Assembly (NCBI GenBank): GCA_018382295.1
Contig: JAGZQF010000030.1
Location: 1-18,433, forward strand
Source: Collinsella sp.
Lineage (GTDB): Bacteria; Actinomycetota; Coriobacteriia; Coriobacteriales; Coriobacteriaceae
DNA length: 18,433 bases
Direction of reading: 5' to 3'
Below, in pieces: positions 1 to 6,302 of this stretch. Under the pieces are notes generated by a model. It ran no database searches. It was not told the DNA's origin and saw nothing but the letters and a program-made list of their open reading frames with translations. The position numbers and the translations under genes were made by a program. Positions within the stretch are counted from its first letter, which is position 1; each line of letters begins with the position of its first letter.

Positions 1-389
1 AAGCGCTCTCCTTGACCGGCATTTCGGGCAATTTCATATAAAAGTGCTTGTTCGGATCCCGATTGAAGGGAGTAGGCGAGTGCCTCAACAAGGGAAAGCG
101 CGACGAGAAAGGGGCCTGAGAGCAACAGCACGCCAGCCGTATGGAAGAAAAGCAGCAGCACGCCCACTTGAATCGAGAACTTCTTTCCAAAGAAATCGCC
201 TATCAGCCCTGTTGGCAGCTCGAGGACGACCGTCGCAATGTTAAACAGGGCTTGATAAAGCGCGATTTCCGTGACAGACATTCCTTTCTCCGCAAGGAAA
301 AGTAGAAACACTCCCCGATTTAAAACAAATCCCGCGAGAACGAAAAAGGCGGAATAGATGTGCAGTTGCGTAGTGGCTTGCTTGTTCAT
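1..389 (-). CDS. MFS transporter, N-terminal part (runs off the window)
   Basis: The minus strand is open from ATG at 387-389 to the window edge, giving about 129 residues with no stop; the C-terminal two thirds lie outside. A GGAAG ribosome-binding site sits 7 bases before the ATG. The product starts with a hydrophobic helix, followed by a second helix and the motif LELPTGLIGDFFGKK. This is a good match to the loop 2-3 signature (motif A, G-x-x-x-D-x-x-G-x-K) of the major facilitator superfamily, and a third and fourth hydrophobic stretch follow. It is therefore a secondary transporter of the inner membrane. Substrate cannot be told; the LPTG-xx-D variant is common in small drug-exporter-like MFS proteins. 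Codon use is less GC-rich than the neighbours. It lies about 140 bases downstream of the methyltransferase gene on the same strand, probably as a separate unit. Confidence 0.85.
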   Translation of the reverse strand, partial: MNKQATTQLHIYSAFFVLAGFVLNRGVFLLFLAEKGMSVTEIALYQALFNIATVVLELPTGLIGDFFGKKFSIQVGVLLLFFHTAGVLLLSGPFLVALSLVEALAYSLQSGSEQALLYEIARNAGQGER

Positions 390-531
390 TTGGCACTTCC
401 AATGACATTTTTGGCCTAGCGGGCGGAATCAACCGAAGATGAGGCGCGTTGGCGCCGGGCGTCCAGATGCGTCATGCTGAAAATAGATGAAGCGTATGAT
501 TGACAAAACCATAGAGCCCGTCACAAATTGA

Positions 532-1419
532 CTACTCCCAATGCTGGTCGTGGAGGGCGGCACCGAGAAAGTCGGCATCGAAAGGCACAGCTTCGGCAAA
601 AGCGTAGTCGCCGTCGCTGGCGATGAGCAGGTAGTTCTCCTCGCCGCCGAACTCCGCATCACCGCATGGGACCACCCAGGCGTGGGAGAATACCTCGAGT
701 GCCGTGGCAGCGCAGTCGCGCAGGAACGTCACGTCGCTCCCCTCGTTTGCGCTCACGATATTGGCAACGTAGATACCCCCGGGGTTCAGGCTGCCTCGCA
801 CCAAACGCAACGCCTCAACCGTCGCCAGCTCACGTACGGGTTCGGCACCGCCAAAGCAATCGCTCGCGACCACGTCGTAGCGACGATGCCCCACGCTCGT
901 CACGCCCAGATGCGAGCGAGCCTCGGCGGTTATCACCCGCAGGCGATCGCCCGCCGCGCGCTCCAGCTCATCTAGGTAGAACCAGCGACGCGCCAGGCGC
1001 GTAATCTCTCCGTCATACTCGATGACGTCCATGCGCAAGCTCTCGTGCGACATCAGAGCGAACTTAGGATAGGCAAACCCGCCACCGCCCAGCATAAGCA
1101 TGCAGTTGATACCGTGACCATAAGCGTCACGCATTGCGCCCTCGGCCTCAAACACGTCGTCAAACGCACGATAGTACGCAAAGACGGGCTCCGCCCAACG
1201 CTCGCCAACGTAACTTGCGCTTTGGTAGACGCCGCCTTGCACCAACACGCGAACCTCGTCGCCGTCCTCATCGTGCACGCGTTTCACACGCGCCAACCCA
1301 TTGCGAGTTCGCGCAACCTGCAGACAGGCAGCACGAACAGCAACGGCGGCCGCACCAAGCGCCGCGGCTCCCAGAGCAACGCCGGCAACGACGCCGGCAG
1401 AAACACTCGGCTTGTTCAT
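532..1419 (-). CDS. Spermidine-synthase-like SAM-dependent methyltransferase, membrane-anchored
   Basis: A 295-residue protein. Residues 7-32 form an alanine-rich hydrophobic segment, likely a membrane anchor or signal anchor. The rest is a class I SAM-dependent methyltransferase fold of the spermine/spermidine synthase superfamily: motif I is MLMLGGGGFAYPKF (107-120), the acidic ribose-binding region is DVIEYDGEI (131-139), and YDVVASDCFGG (181-191) is the motif IV area. True aminopropyltransferases carry a GGGDGG-type motif and a polyamine-binding Asp; here the position after the glycines is F-A-Y, so polyamine synthesis is unlikely and the substrate is unknown. The start codon directly abuts the elp3 stop codon (TAG ATG), and its ribosome-binding site AGGAG lies in the last elp3 codons, so translation is probably coupled to elp3. 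A linked role is inference only. Confidence 0.85.
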   Translation of the reverse strand: MNKPSVSAGVVAGVALGAAALGAAAVAVRAACLQVARTRNGLARVKRVHDEDGDEVRVLVQGGVYQSASYVGERWAEPVFAYYRAFDDVFEAEGAMRDAYGHGINCMLMLGGGGFAYPKFALMSHESLRMDVIEYDGEITRLARRWFYLDELERAAGDRLRVITAEARSHLGVTSVGHRRYDVVASDCFGGAEPVRELATVEALRLVRGSLNPGGIYVANIVSANEGSDVTFLRDCAATALEVFSHAWVVPCGDAEFGGEENYLLIASDGDYAFAEAVPFDADFLGAALHDQHWE

Positions 1420-3327
1420 CTAGAGCTCCTTTTGCAGATAAAGGCCATGGTCATAAAATCCAAGATGGCGATAGTACTCGCGTGTGCCAATCGCGCTAAT
1501 CACGTTGATACGCGCATAACCCGCATCCCGGGCAATCTCGCACGCACGCTCTACGAGCGAACGTCCCAATCCATGGTGCTGCGCCGCCTGCCCCTGATCA
1601 CCCACGCGCGCCGCCATGCCGTATACGTGGACCTCGCGAATCATTGCCTCGTCCGGCGTCGTCGGCAACTCATTCGTATGTGCGGCAACAAACGCGTGGT
1701 CGGGCAGCGACAAGCGCAAAAACCCCGCGATCTTGCCCTCGGGCGTCACCCACTGCAAAAAGCGTTCACTCGTCACCGGCGTCTCATACGCTACGCTTTC
1801 GTCGAGGGTCAGCTCATCTAAGTTCGCGCCCGCGGTACTGATCTCGCGGAAGCGAATCTCGCGCACCGTCGCGCCTTCCCCACGAGCCGCCAAGCGGTTC
1901 TCAACGAGCTGGCGCAGGTTGGGTTTCTTGTTGCCCACCATGATGTCGTCGGAGCTAAAGTCACGGATCATACGGCTAATACGACAGAACGCCGGCGTCA
2001 CCACGATGTCGTCGGCCAATACGTCGAGCAACTCCTCCTCGGTATAGGGACGCCACTCGCCACGCTCGTAGCAGCCCACCAAACGCGAGCCCTCGATGAG
2101 CGCACACGGATAGACCTTGGCCTCGTCGGGCATAAAGGCCCCCTCGGTCATAAAGCGCTCGTAGTCGAGCTTGTCCCCCTCGGGCGTGGCGCCCAGCAAG
2201 TTGAGCATAAAGTGCGCGTGGATCTTAAAGCCAAACAGGCGCGCAAGCGAAAACGCCCGCTCGATCTGAGCCACCGAAATGCGACGCTCGTTGATATCAA
2301 GCAGGTGCTGGTCGAGGCTCTGGATACCCATCTGAATCTTGGTGCAACCCAGGCGGCGGATGAGCGTGAGGGCCTGTGGCGTCACGGCATCGGGACGCGT
2401 CTCGATCACGAGGCCCACCACGCGATGCTTCGCCGTCTCGTTGATGCGTTGCTGGCGCTCAAGCTCCTCCATCGTTGTCGTCTGCCACTCGGCGACCTCG
2501 CCCCACGGCGTACCAGGGCCGTACAGACGACGCACCGCGCGGTTATAGCCGCCCACGGCAGCATCCACACGCCCCTGCTCGTCGGCAACGCCGGCAGCGA
2601 GCTCAGCCTCGTCTGTCGCAATGCCGGCAGCCCAATAGCGCTCGCGGCGCTCCGCCACCACCGGCGGCAGGGCATCGGCAGGCGCATCGTCGAGCAGGCG
2701 CCCCGCCTCGGCACGGCTGATGCCCGGACGCGCCAACATGGGGTTGGCCGCCACGCCGGCCACAGCATCGTCATTGAGCGCACGGAAGAGCTCCGACATA
2801 AACCATGTTTGATACCCTTCCGGATAGTCACTCCAGGTACCACCGAGCACAATGAGCTCGATCTTGTCGGTTGCATGCCCCATTTGCGAAAGCGCCGTCA
2901 AACGGGCGCTCACCTGCAGATACGGGTCAAAGCAATTTTGTTCCGCACGGGCGCACGCCGGCTCGGCGTGCAGATAGCTTTTGGGCATGCGCAGATCGTT
3001 GGGGCAAAACAGACAATCGCCCGAGCACGGCCACGGCTTGGTGATGACGGTAATGGTCGCCACGCCCGAAGCCGTTCGGCGCGGCTTCATACGCAGCACC
3101 TGCAGCAGTTGACGCTCCAACCCGGCATCGACATTCCACCCAGCCCAACGAGCCGGCTCCTCACGTTTAACCCGCTGGTAGAACGGCAGCAGACGGCGCT
3201 TGGCCAAATCGCGTTTGTCGGCACCCTCACGGCGCGCCTCGGCATGTATCAGTTTGACGAGCGCTTTGTCATCCACGGTCTCGCCGCGACGCAGAGCCTC
3301 GAGTATGTTCAAGATAATCTGTTCCAT
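1420..3327 (-). CDS. elp3: Elp3-family tRNA wobble uridine-34 modification enzyme (radical SAM / GNAT)
   Basis: A 635-residue protein with both halves of Elp3. The N-terminal radical SAM domain has cysteines 101, 105 and 108 (CSGDCLFC) for a 4Fe-4S cluster, then the Elp3 signatures MPKSYLHAEPA, GGTWSDYPEGYQTWF and VGLVIETRPD. The C-terminal GNAT domain holds the acetyl-CoA loop QHHGLGRSL at about 583-591 and YYRHLGF at about 618-624. In the Elongator subunit Elp3 and its stand-alone archaeal and bacterial homologues, acetyl-CoA is used to build a carboxymethyl-type group on C5 of U34 in the tRNA anticodon. The usual length is about 530-560 residues; the excess comes from an insert between roughly 186 and 285. 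No convincing Shine-Dalgarno precedes the ATG, and a TACAAT box lies 6 bases upstream, suggesting a leaderless mRNA. The spermidine-synthase-like gene follows with no gap. Confidence 0.95.
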   Translation of the reverse strand: MEQIILNILEALRRGETVDDKALVKLIHAEARREGADKRDLAKRRLLPFYQRVKREEPARWAGWNVDAGLERQLLQVLRMKPRRTASGVATITVITKPWPCSGDCLFCPNDLRMPKSYLHAEPACARAEQNCFDPYLQVSARLTALSQMGHATDKIELIVLGGTWSDYPEGYQTWFMSELFRALNDDAVAGVAANPMLARPGISRAEAGRLLDDAPADALPPVVAERRERYWAAGIATDEAELAAGVADEQGRVDAAVGGYNRAVRRLYGPGTPWGEVAEWQTTTMEELERQQRINETAKHRVVGLVIETRPDAVTPQALTLIRRLGCTKIQMGIQSLDQHLLDINERRISVAQIERAFSLARLFGFKIHAHFMLNLLGATPEGDKLDYERFMTEGAFMPDEAKVYPCALIEGSRLVGCYERGEWRPYTEEELLDVLADDIVVTPAFCRISRMIRDFSSDDIMVGNKKPNLRQLVENRLAARGEGATVREIRFREISTAGANLDELTLDESVAYETPVTSERFLQWVTPEGKIAGFLRLSLPDHAFVAAHTNELPTTPDEAMIREVHVYGMAARVGDQGQAAQHHGLGRSLVERACEIARDAGYARINVISAIGTREYYRHLGFYDHGLYLQKEL

Positions 3328-3333
3328 GCCCCC

Positions 3334-3339
3334 ATTGTA
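3334..3339 (-). promoter_or_regulatory. Possible -10 box for a leaderless elp3 transcript
   Basis: On the minus strand TACAAT is followed by six bases (GGGGGC) and then the elp3 ATG at 3327. That spacing would put the transcription start at or next to the A of the ATG, as in leaderless actinobacterial genes. No good -35 hexamer is visible 16-18 bases upstream, so this is tentative. Confidence 0.4.
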
Positions 3340-3340
3340 A

Positions 3341-3377
3341 AGGCAAAGGCGCCGGAGCCGATCTCGGCTTCGGCGCC
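3341..3377 (-). terminator. Intrinsic terminator after the DUF4097 gene
   Basis: Arms 3348-3361 and 3364-3377 pair over 14 positions with one mismatch around a 2-base centre. Read on the minus strand the hairpin is followed by the T-rich TTTGCCTTT. It lies between the DUF4097 stop codon and the elp3 start, only 20 bases before elp3, so it may be a full terminator or an attenuator. Confidence 0.6.
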
Positions 3378-3423
3378 TTCATCAAACAGCGCGTCTATAT
3401 CTTCGCCTAGGCTTTCGTCTGCC

Positions 3424-4326
3424 TCAATACTCCGAATCAAACGACATGTCGCCCGAACCGACCTCAAAACGATACGTGGCAGACTTGTCACCGTTATCGA
3501 ATTCAAGATTCAAAATGGTCTCGCCGTCGTAGCCAAGCGGAAGGAAATCGCTCTCGAAGTCGCCGCTGCCCAAGGTGAGGCTCGCCTTAAAGCCCGTCGA
3601 GTTCGGAACCGTCATCTCCACATCGCCCGAGCCCACACTCACGTCCATCGACTTCGTGGGGGCCGGGTAAAGCTCGAACGTCACATCGCCCGAACCGACC
3701 TCGGCATTCAGGGTATCGGTCACGGTGCCCGTAAACTCAACGTCTCCCGAGTCCAGAGTCAGGTTGAGGTCATGACACGCAATGCCCGCGACCGTCAGAT
3801 CACCCGATCCTACATTCGCTGTAATGCCCACCATGTTATCGGCAACTTTGCGCGGCAGTTCGACGATAACCGTGCGGTCAATGGCTCGCTCGTCATCGCA
3901 ATCGAACTGGCGAAGCTTGAGCGTAGAACCCTTAACCTCGGCCAGATTCTGGGTTGCCGCATCGAAAGCAGCTACTCCTTTTGCGACGCGGCCACTCTCG
4001 ATGACACGTACCGGCCCGTCGGAAACGCATTTGATCTCAACCGCACCCGACGTCACATCCAAGTCAAGGGATGTGAACGCGTCGGCATCAAACGTTTCCT
4101 TCGAAAGCTGTTGAGGCCGAGCGGAATAGTTACCGCTATTCAAGGAATCGTCCTCGTCAAACGCATCGCCCATACCAGACAAGCCGGATACAACATCGTC
4201 GAAATCCCACGGTCCATCAAAATGAATCAAAGTCCACGAAGTGCCGAAGACAAGTCCGATGATAAGCACAAACGCTCCGATGCCGACGCCCAAGCGCCTC
4301 TTAGACTCATGCGAGAGCTTCATCAT
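3424..4326 (-). CDS. DUF4097-type (putative adhesin) membrane-anchored beta-repeat protein
   Basis: A 300-residue protein. Basic residues 4-11 precede one transmembrane helix at about 13-33, so the rest should lie outside the cytoplasm (N-in, C-out). The outer part is a run of beta-strands with a repeated (G/D)SGD turn at residues 173, 192, 211, 232, 253 and 290, spaced mostly 19-21 apart. This is the layout of DUF4097 beta-solenoid proteins, in which each turn marks one rung. The molecular function of the family is poorly known; links to envelope stress modules are common. The ATG overlaps the stop of the upstream regulator gene by 4 bases (ATGA), with the ribosome-binding site AAGGTGG inside that gene, so both form one operon. 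Only the N-terminus is hydrophobic, so surface display rather than transport is inferred. Confidence 0.85.
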   Translation of the reverse strand: MMKLSHESKRRLGVGIGAFVLIIGLVFGTSWTLIHFDGPWDFDDVVSGLSGMGDAFDEDDSLNSGNYSARPQQLSKETFDADAFTSLDLDVTSGAVEIKCVSDGPVRVIESGRVAKGVAAFDAATQNLAEVKGSTLKLRQFDCDDERAIDRTVIVELPRKVADNMVGITANVGSGDLTVAGIACHDLNLTLDSGDVEFTGTVTDTLNAEVGSGDVTFELYPAPTKSMDVSVGSGDVEMTVPNSTGFKASLTLGSGDFESDFLPLGYDGETILNLEFDNGDKSATYRFEVGSGDMSFDSEY

Positions 4327-5045
4327 TCACCACCTTCTTTGGCACTCGGCTCAGCGGTGGCCCCGGCAGCCATGTCAGCGTCAACCGCAGTGGAAACGTC
4401 CTCCCCCTTAGTCCTAGCGACCGCCGGCGCCGGACCAACCTGGATATCCCCGCGCGCCCAATCGCCATCGAGCGCACGCGCCACCCAGTGATAGATGGGG
4501 ATCGTAAAGAAGATCAGCGCGGCAAAGGGGCCGGCACCAAACAGGAACATCAGCAAAAAGAACAGCAGCCAGCACACAGCCCAATACGGGAACGACTGAA
4601 ACGGACCCTTCACCGGAGTCACGCTGGTCGCACCGGCACCCGTCACCTGAGCCGTCGCCGCATTAGCTGCCTGCGCGCTCCAACTTGCCGCTTGCGCCGC
4701 CTTGGCAGCCGCATCACTCGCCTGCGTTGCCGCCTCGGTAGCTCGTGCCGCCGCCTCATGGGTGCGGGCACGCTCCGCTGCCTCGGCCTCGCGCTGACGG
4801 GCGCGGTCCTCGTTCTCAAACTCGATATCGTCCTCGATCTCATCGCTCGGATTGAGGAGCTCGTCCAAACTCACGCCATAGAGTTTTGCGAGCGAGATCA
4901 GGTTCTCGGTATCGGGCGAGCTCTCCGCACGCTCCCATTTACTGACCGCCTGGCGCGACAGCCCCAGCTTTCGCGCCAGGCCTTCTTGGCTAAAACCCTT
5001 GCTGCGACGAAGGTCGGCGAGCCGCTGCGCAGTTTCTACATTCAT
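4323..5045 (-). CDS. XRE-family transcriptional regulator with C-terminal membrane helices
   Basis: A 240-residue protein starting at ATG 5043-5045, chosen because AGGAGG lies 6 bases upstream; a longer open frame to 5294 has no such site and would cover the divergent promoter. Residues 7-62 are a helix-turn-helix of the XRE/Cro type (RRSKGFSQEGLARKLGLSRQ, then AVSKWERAESSPDTENL). Residues 82-132 are alanine/glutamate-rich and probably helical. Two hydrophobic helices occupy about 154-170 and 172-189, followed by a disordered acidic/alanine-rich tail. The regulator is therefore probably tethered to the membrane. It is translationally coupled by a 4-base overlap to the DUF4097 gene and divergent from the Trm9-like gene. 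Binding to the palindrome in the shared intergenic region is inference. Confidence 0.9.
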   Translation of the reverse strand: MNVETAQRLADLRRSKGFSQEGLARKLGLSRQAVSKWERAESSPDTENLISLAKLYGVSLDELLNPSDEIEDDIEFENEDRARQREAEAAERARTHEAAARATEAATQASDAAAKAAQAASWSAQAANAATAQVTGAGATSVTPVKGPFQSFPYWAVCWLLFFLLMFLFGAGPFAALIFFTIPIYHWVARALDGDWARGDIQVGPAPAVARTKGEDVSTAVDADMAAGATAEPSAKEGGE

Positions 5046-5163
5046 GGTTCCTCCTATGTGATGCCAGCCGTGCCGCCGGACCGTTTTTGTTCTTAAGGCG
5101 CCTTGCACAGTTAAAAATCTATCCGCCACCGCCAAAAGCATGCCACCTATTCTAGTGAGATTT

Positions 5164-5192
5164 TTGACAACCGGCGGTTGCGGGCATATATG
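5164..5192 (+). promoter_or_regulatory. Sigma-70-type promoter for the Trm9-like gene
   Basis: TTGACA (5164-5169), a 17-base spacer and TATATG (5187-5192) make a near-consensus vegetative promoter pointing at the methyltransferase gene. The predicted start near 5199 leaves a leader of about 115 bases. Confidence 0.7.
5168..5180. promoter_or_regulatory. Palindromic operator-like site inside the promoter spacer
   Basis: CAACCGGCGGTTG is a perfect 6+1+6 palindrome. It starts at the end of the -35 box and fills most of the spacer up to the -10 box, where a bound dimer would block RNA polymerase. The adjacent divergent XRE regulator is the obvious candidate to bind it, but that is inference. Confidence 0.5.
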
Positions 5193-5234
5193 AGCTGCGG
5201 AAATGTGTCCAAACAAAGCAATGAGCCGCAGCTC
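5192..5234 (+). repeat. Inverted repeat at the start of the Trm9-like gene leader
   Basis: GAGCTGCGG (5192-5200) and CCGCAGCTC (5226-5234) are perfect 9-base inverted repeats, 25 bases apart. They begin at the -10 box, so only part of the left arm would be in the RNA. A regulator site or long-loop hairpin are both possible. Confidence 0.45.
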
Positions 5235-5261
5235 GGTTGTCCCCGTTGCGGCGTTAACGGT

Positions 5262-5275
5262 AGTATGGTCATACT
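5262..5275. promoter_or_regulatory. Short palindrome upstream of the Trm9-like start
   Basis: AGTATGGTCATACT has 6-base arms around GT. It lies in the leader about 37 bases before the GTG start. It could be an operator or a small hairpin; no specific regulator is recognised. Confidence 0.35.
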
Positions 5276-5312
5276 GTTTATTCCGCACCGCCAACGGAGG
5301 GAGTTCCGCGCC

Positions 5313-6185
5313 GTGAACCGCGATTTCGCCTCATCGCTCATCCAGCTCAACAACACGTTCTATCGCGAGCACTCCGCCTCCTTTTCCGATACGCGCCAGG
5401 CCCCGTGGCCCGGCTGGGTGCGCACCATGGACATCGCGCTCGAACAGCTCGACGTCGCCACGATCGAGCATCCCGTCCGCGTCTTCGATCTCGCCTGCGG
5501 CAATATGCGATTCGAAAACTTTGCCGCCGGCGGCGCACTTGCCGCCAAGGGCGTCGACGGCGCAAACCCCTCGGCAGATGCCAGCTGCCCGTTTGAGTTC
5601 TATGGCGTCGACTCGTGTCAAGACCTGGCCATCGATGCACATGGCCACGCGCTGCGCATTCCCAACCTGCACTTCCAGGAACTCGACGTGCTCGACGCCC
5701 TCATGAAGCTCAACCCCGCCGAAACACCCGACGTGCTTTTCGACGCCCCGCTCGCCGATATCTCGGTCTGCTTTGGCTTTATGCACCACGTGCCGTCGTG
5801 CGAGTACCGCGTACGCGTGCTCGACGCCCTGGTGCGGCAAACGCGCCCGGGCGGCATCATCGCCATCAGCTTTTGGGAGTTTATGAACGACGAGCGCATG
5901 GCGCGCAAGGCCGTTCGAGCCGAAGCCCGCGCCGAGCTCACCCCGCCGTTTGAGGGTTACGATTCCGCGCAGTTTGAAGCCGGCGACCACCTCATTGGCT
6001 GGCAAAACGACCGCCACGCCTACCGCTATTGCCATCACTTTGACGATCAGCAGATCACCGACCTGGTGCGCGGCGTCCGTACGTTCTACAAAAGCGGCGA
6101 GGTCCCCGTGCGCGAGCTTGAGCGTTTCCATGCCGACGGTCGCAGCGGCGAGCTCAACCGTTATGTGATCCTCAAGCGCCTGTAG
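5313..6185 (+). CDS. Trm9/ALKBH8-like class I SAM methyltransferase (predicted tRNA wobble uridine methyltransferase)
   Basis: A 290-residue protein from GTG 5313, chosen because GGAGGGAG lies about 10 bases upstream; an ATG at 5178 is inside the promoter. The N-terminus has FYREHSASFSDTRQAPWPGW (16-35), which matches the start of Trm9 and the ALKBH8 methyltransferase domain (FSxTRxxPWP). Motif I is VFDLACGNMRF (57-67), the post-motif acidic residue is in FYGVDS (96-101), and SVCFGFMHHV (151-160) with RPGGIIAISFWEF (178-190) are the later SAM motifs. GDHLIGW (224-230) and YRYCHHF (237-243) resemble the Trm9 PW...RYYHxF segment. Trm9 methylates the carboxymethyl group on U34 made by Elongator. 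elp3 lies 2 kb away on the other strand, supporting a shared pathway. No Trm112 partner is seen here. Other small-molecule methyltransferase roles cannot be excluded. Confidence 0.8.
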   Translation: MNRDFASSLIQLNNTFYREHSASFSDTRQAPWPGWVRTMDIALEQLDVATIEHPVRVFDLACGNMRFENFAAGGALAAKGVDGANPSADASCPFEFYGVDSCQDLAIDAHGHALRIPNLHFQELDVLDALMKLNPAETPDVLFDAPLADISVCFGFMHHVPSCEYRVRVLDALVRQTRPGGIIAISFWEFMNDERMARKAVRAEARAELTPPFEGYDSAQFEAGDHLIGWQNDRHAYRYCHHFDDQQITDLVRGVRTFYKSGEVPVRELERFHADGRSGELNRYVILKRL

Positions 6186-6258
6186 GCATCGACGACTCGC
6201 CGCCGAGCCGTGCCGCTTCTTTCGGGCAAACTATGCCCACCCTTTTCAACCCATTGAC

Positions 6259-6280
6259 GGAACGCGCAGCTATGCGTTCC
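6259..6280. repeat. Imperfect palindrome upstream of trmB
   Basis: GGAACGC and GCGTTCC are perfect 7-base arms around an 8-base centre with AGCT in the middle. It sits about 25 bases before the trmB start and just after a TTGACG hexamer (6254-6259). It could be an operator or a hairpin in the leader. Confidence 0.4.
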
Positions 6281-6302
6281 ATATTTATGACCAAGGAGCC
6301 TC

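Noticed and set aside
420..531. Terminator after the spermidine-synthase-like gene
   Set aside because: Only a 5-base GGCGC/GCGCC stem without a T-tract is visible on the minus strand; too weak to list.
2212..4491. Very long plus-strand open frame (759 codons) opposite elp3 and DUF4097
   Set aside because: It is antisense to two well-supported genes, rich in Arg/His/Ala with no domain, and arises from GC-rich codon structure.
5046..5294. N-terminal extension of the XRE regulator up to 5294
   Set aside because: No ribosome-binding site there; AGGAGG stands just before ATG 5043-5045, and the extension would cover the divergent promoter.
5178..5312. Upstream start (ATG 5178) for the Trm9-like gene
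   Set aside because: The ATG is inside the predicted promoter; GGAGGGAG and homology to Trm9 support GTG 5313.
6259..6280. LexA-type SOS box upstream of trmB
   Set aside because: GAAC and GTTC are present but 12 bases apart; Gram-positive LexA sites have a 4-base gap.
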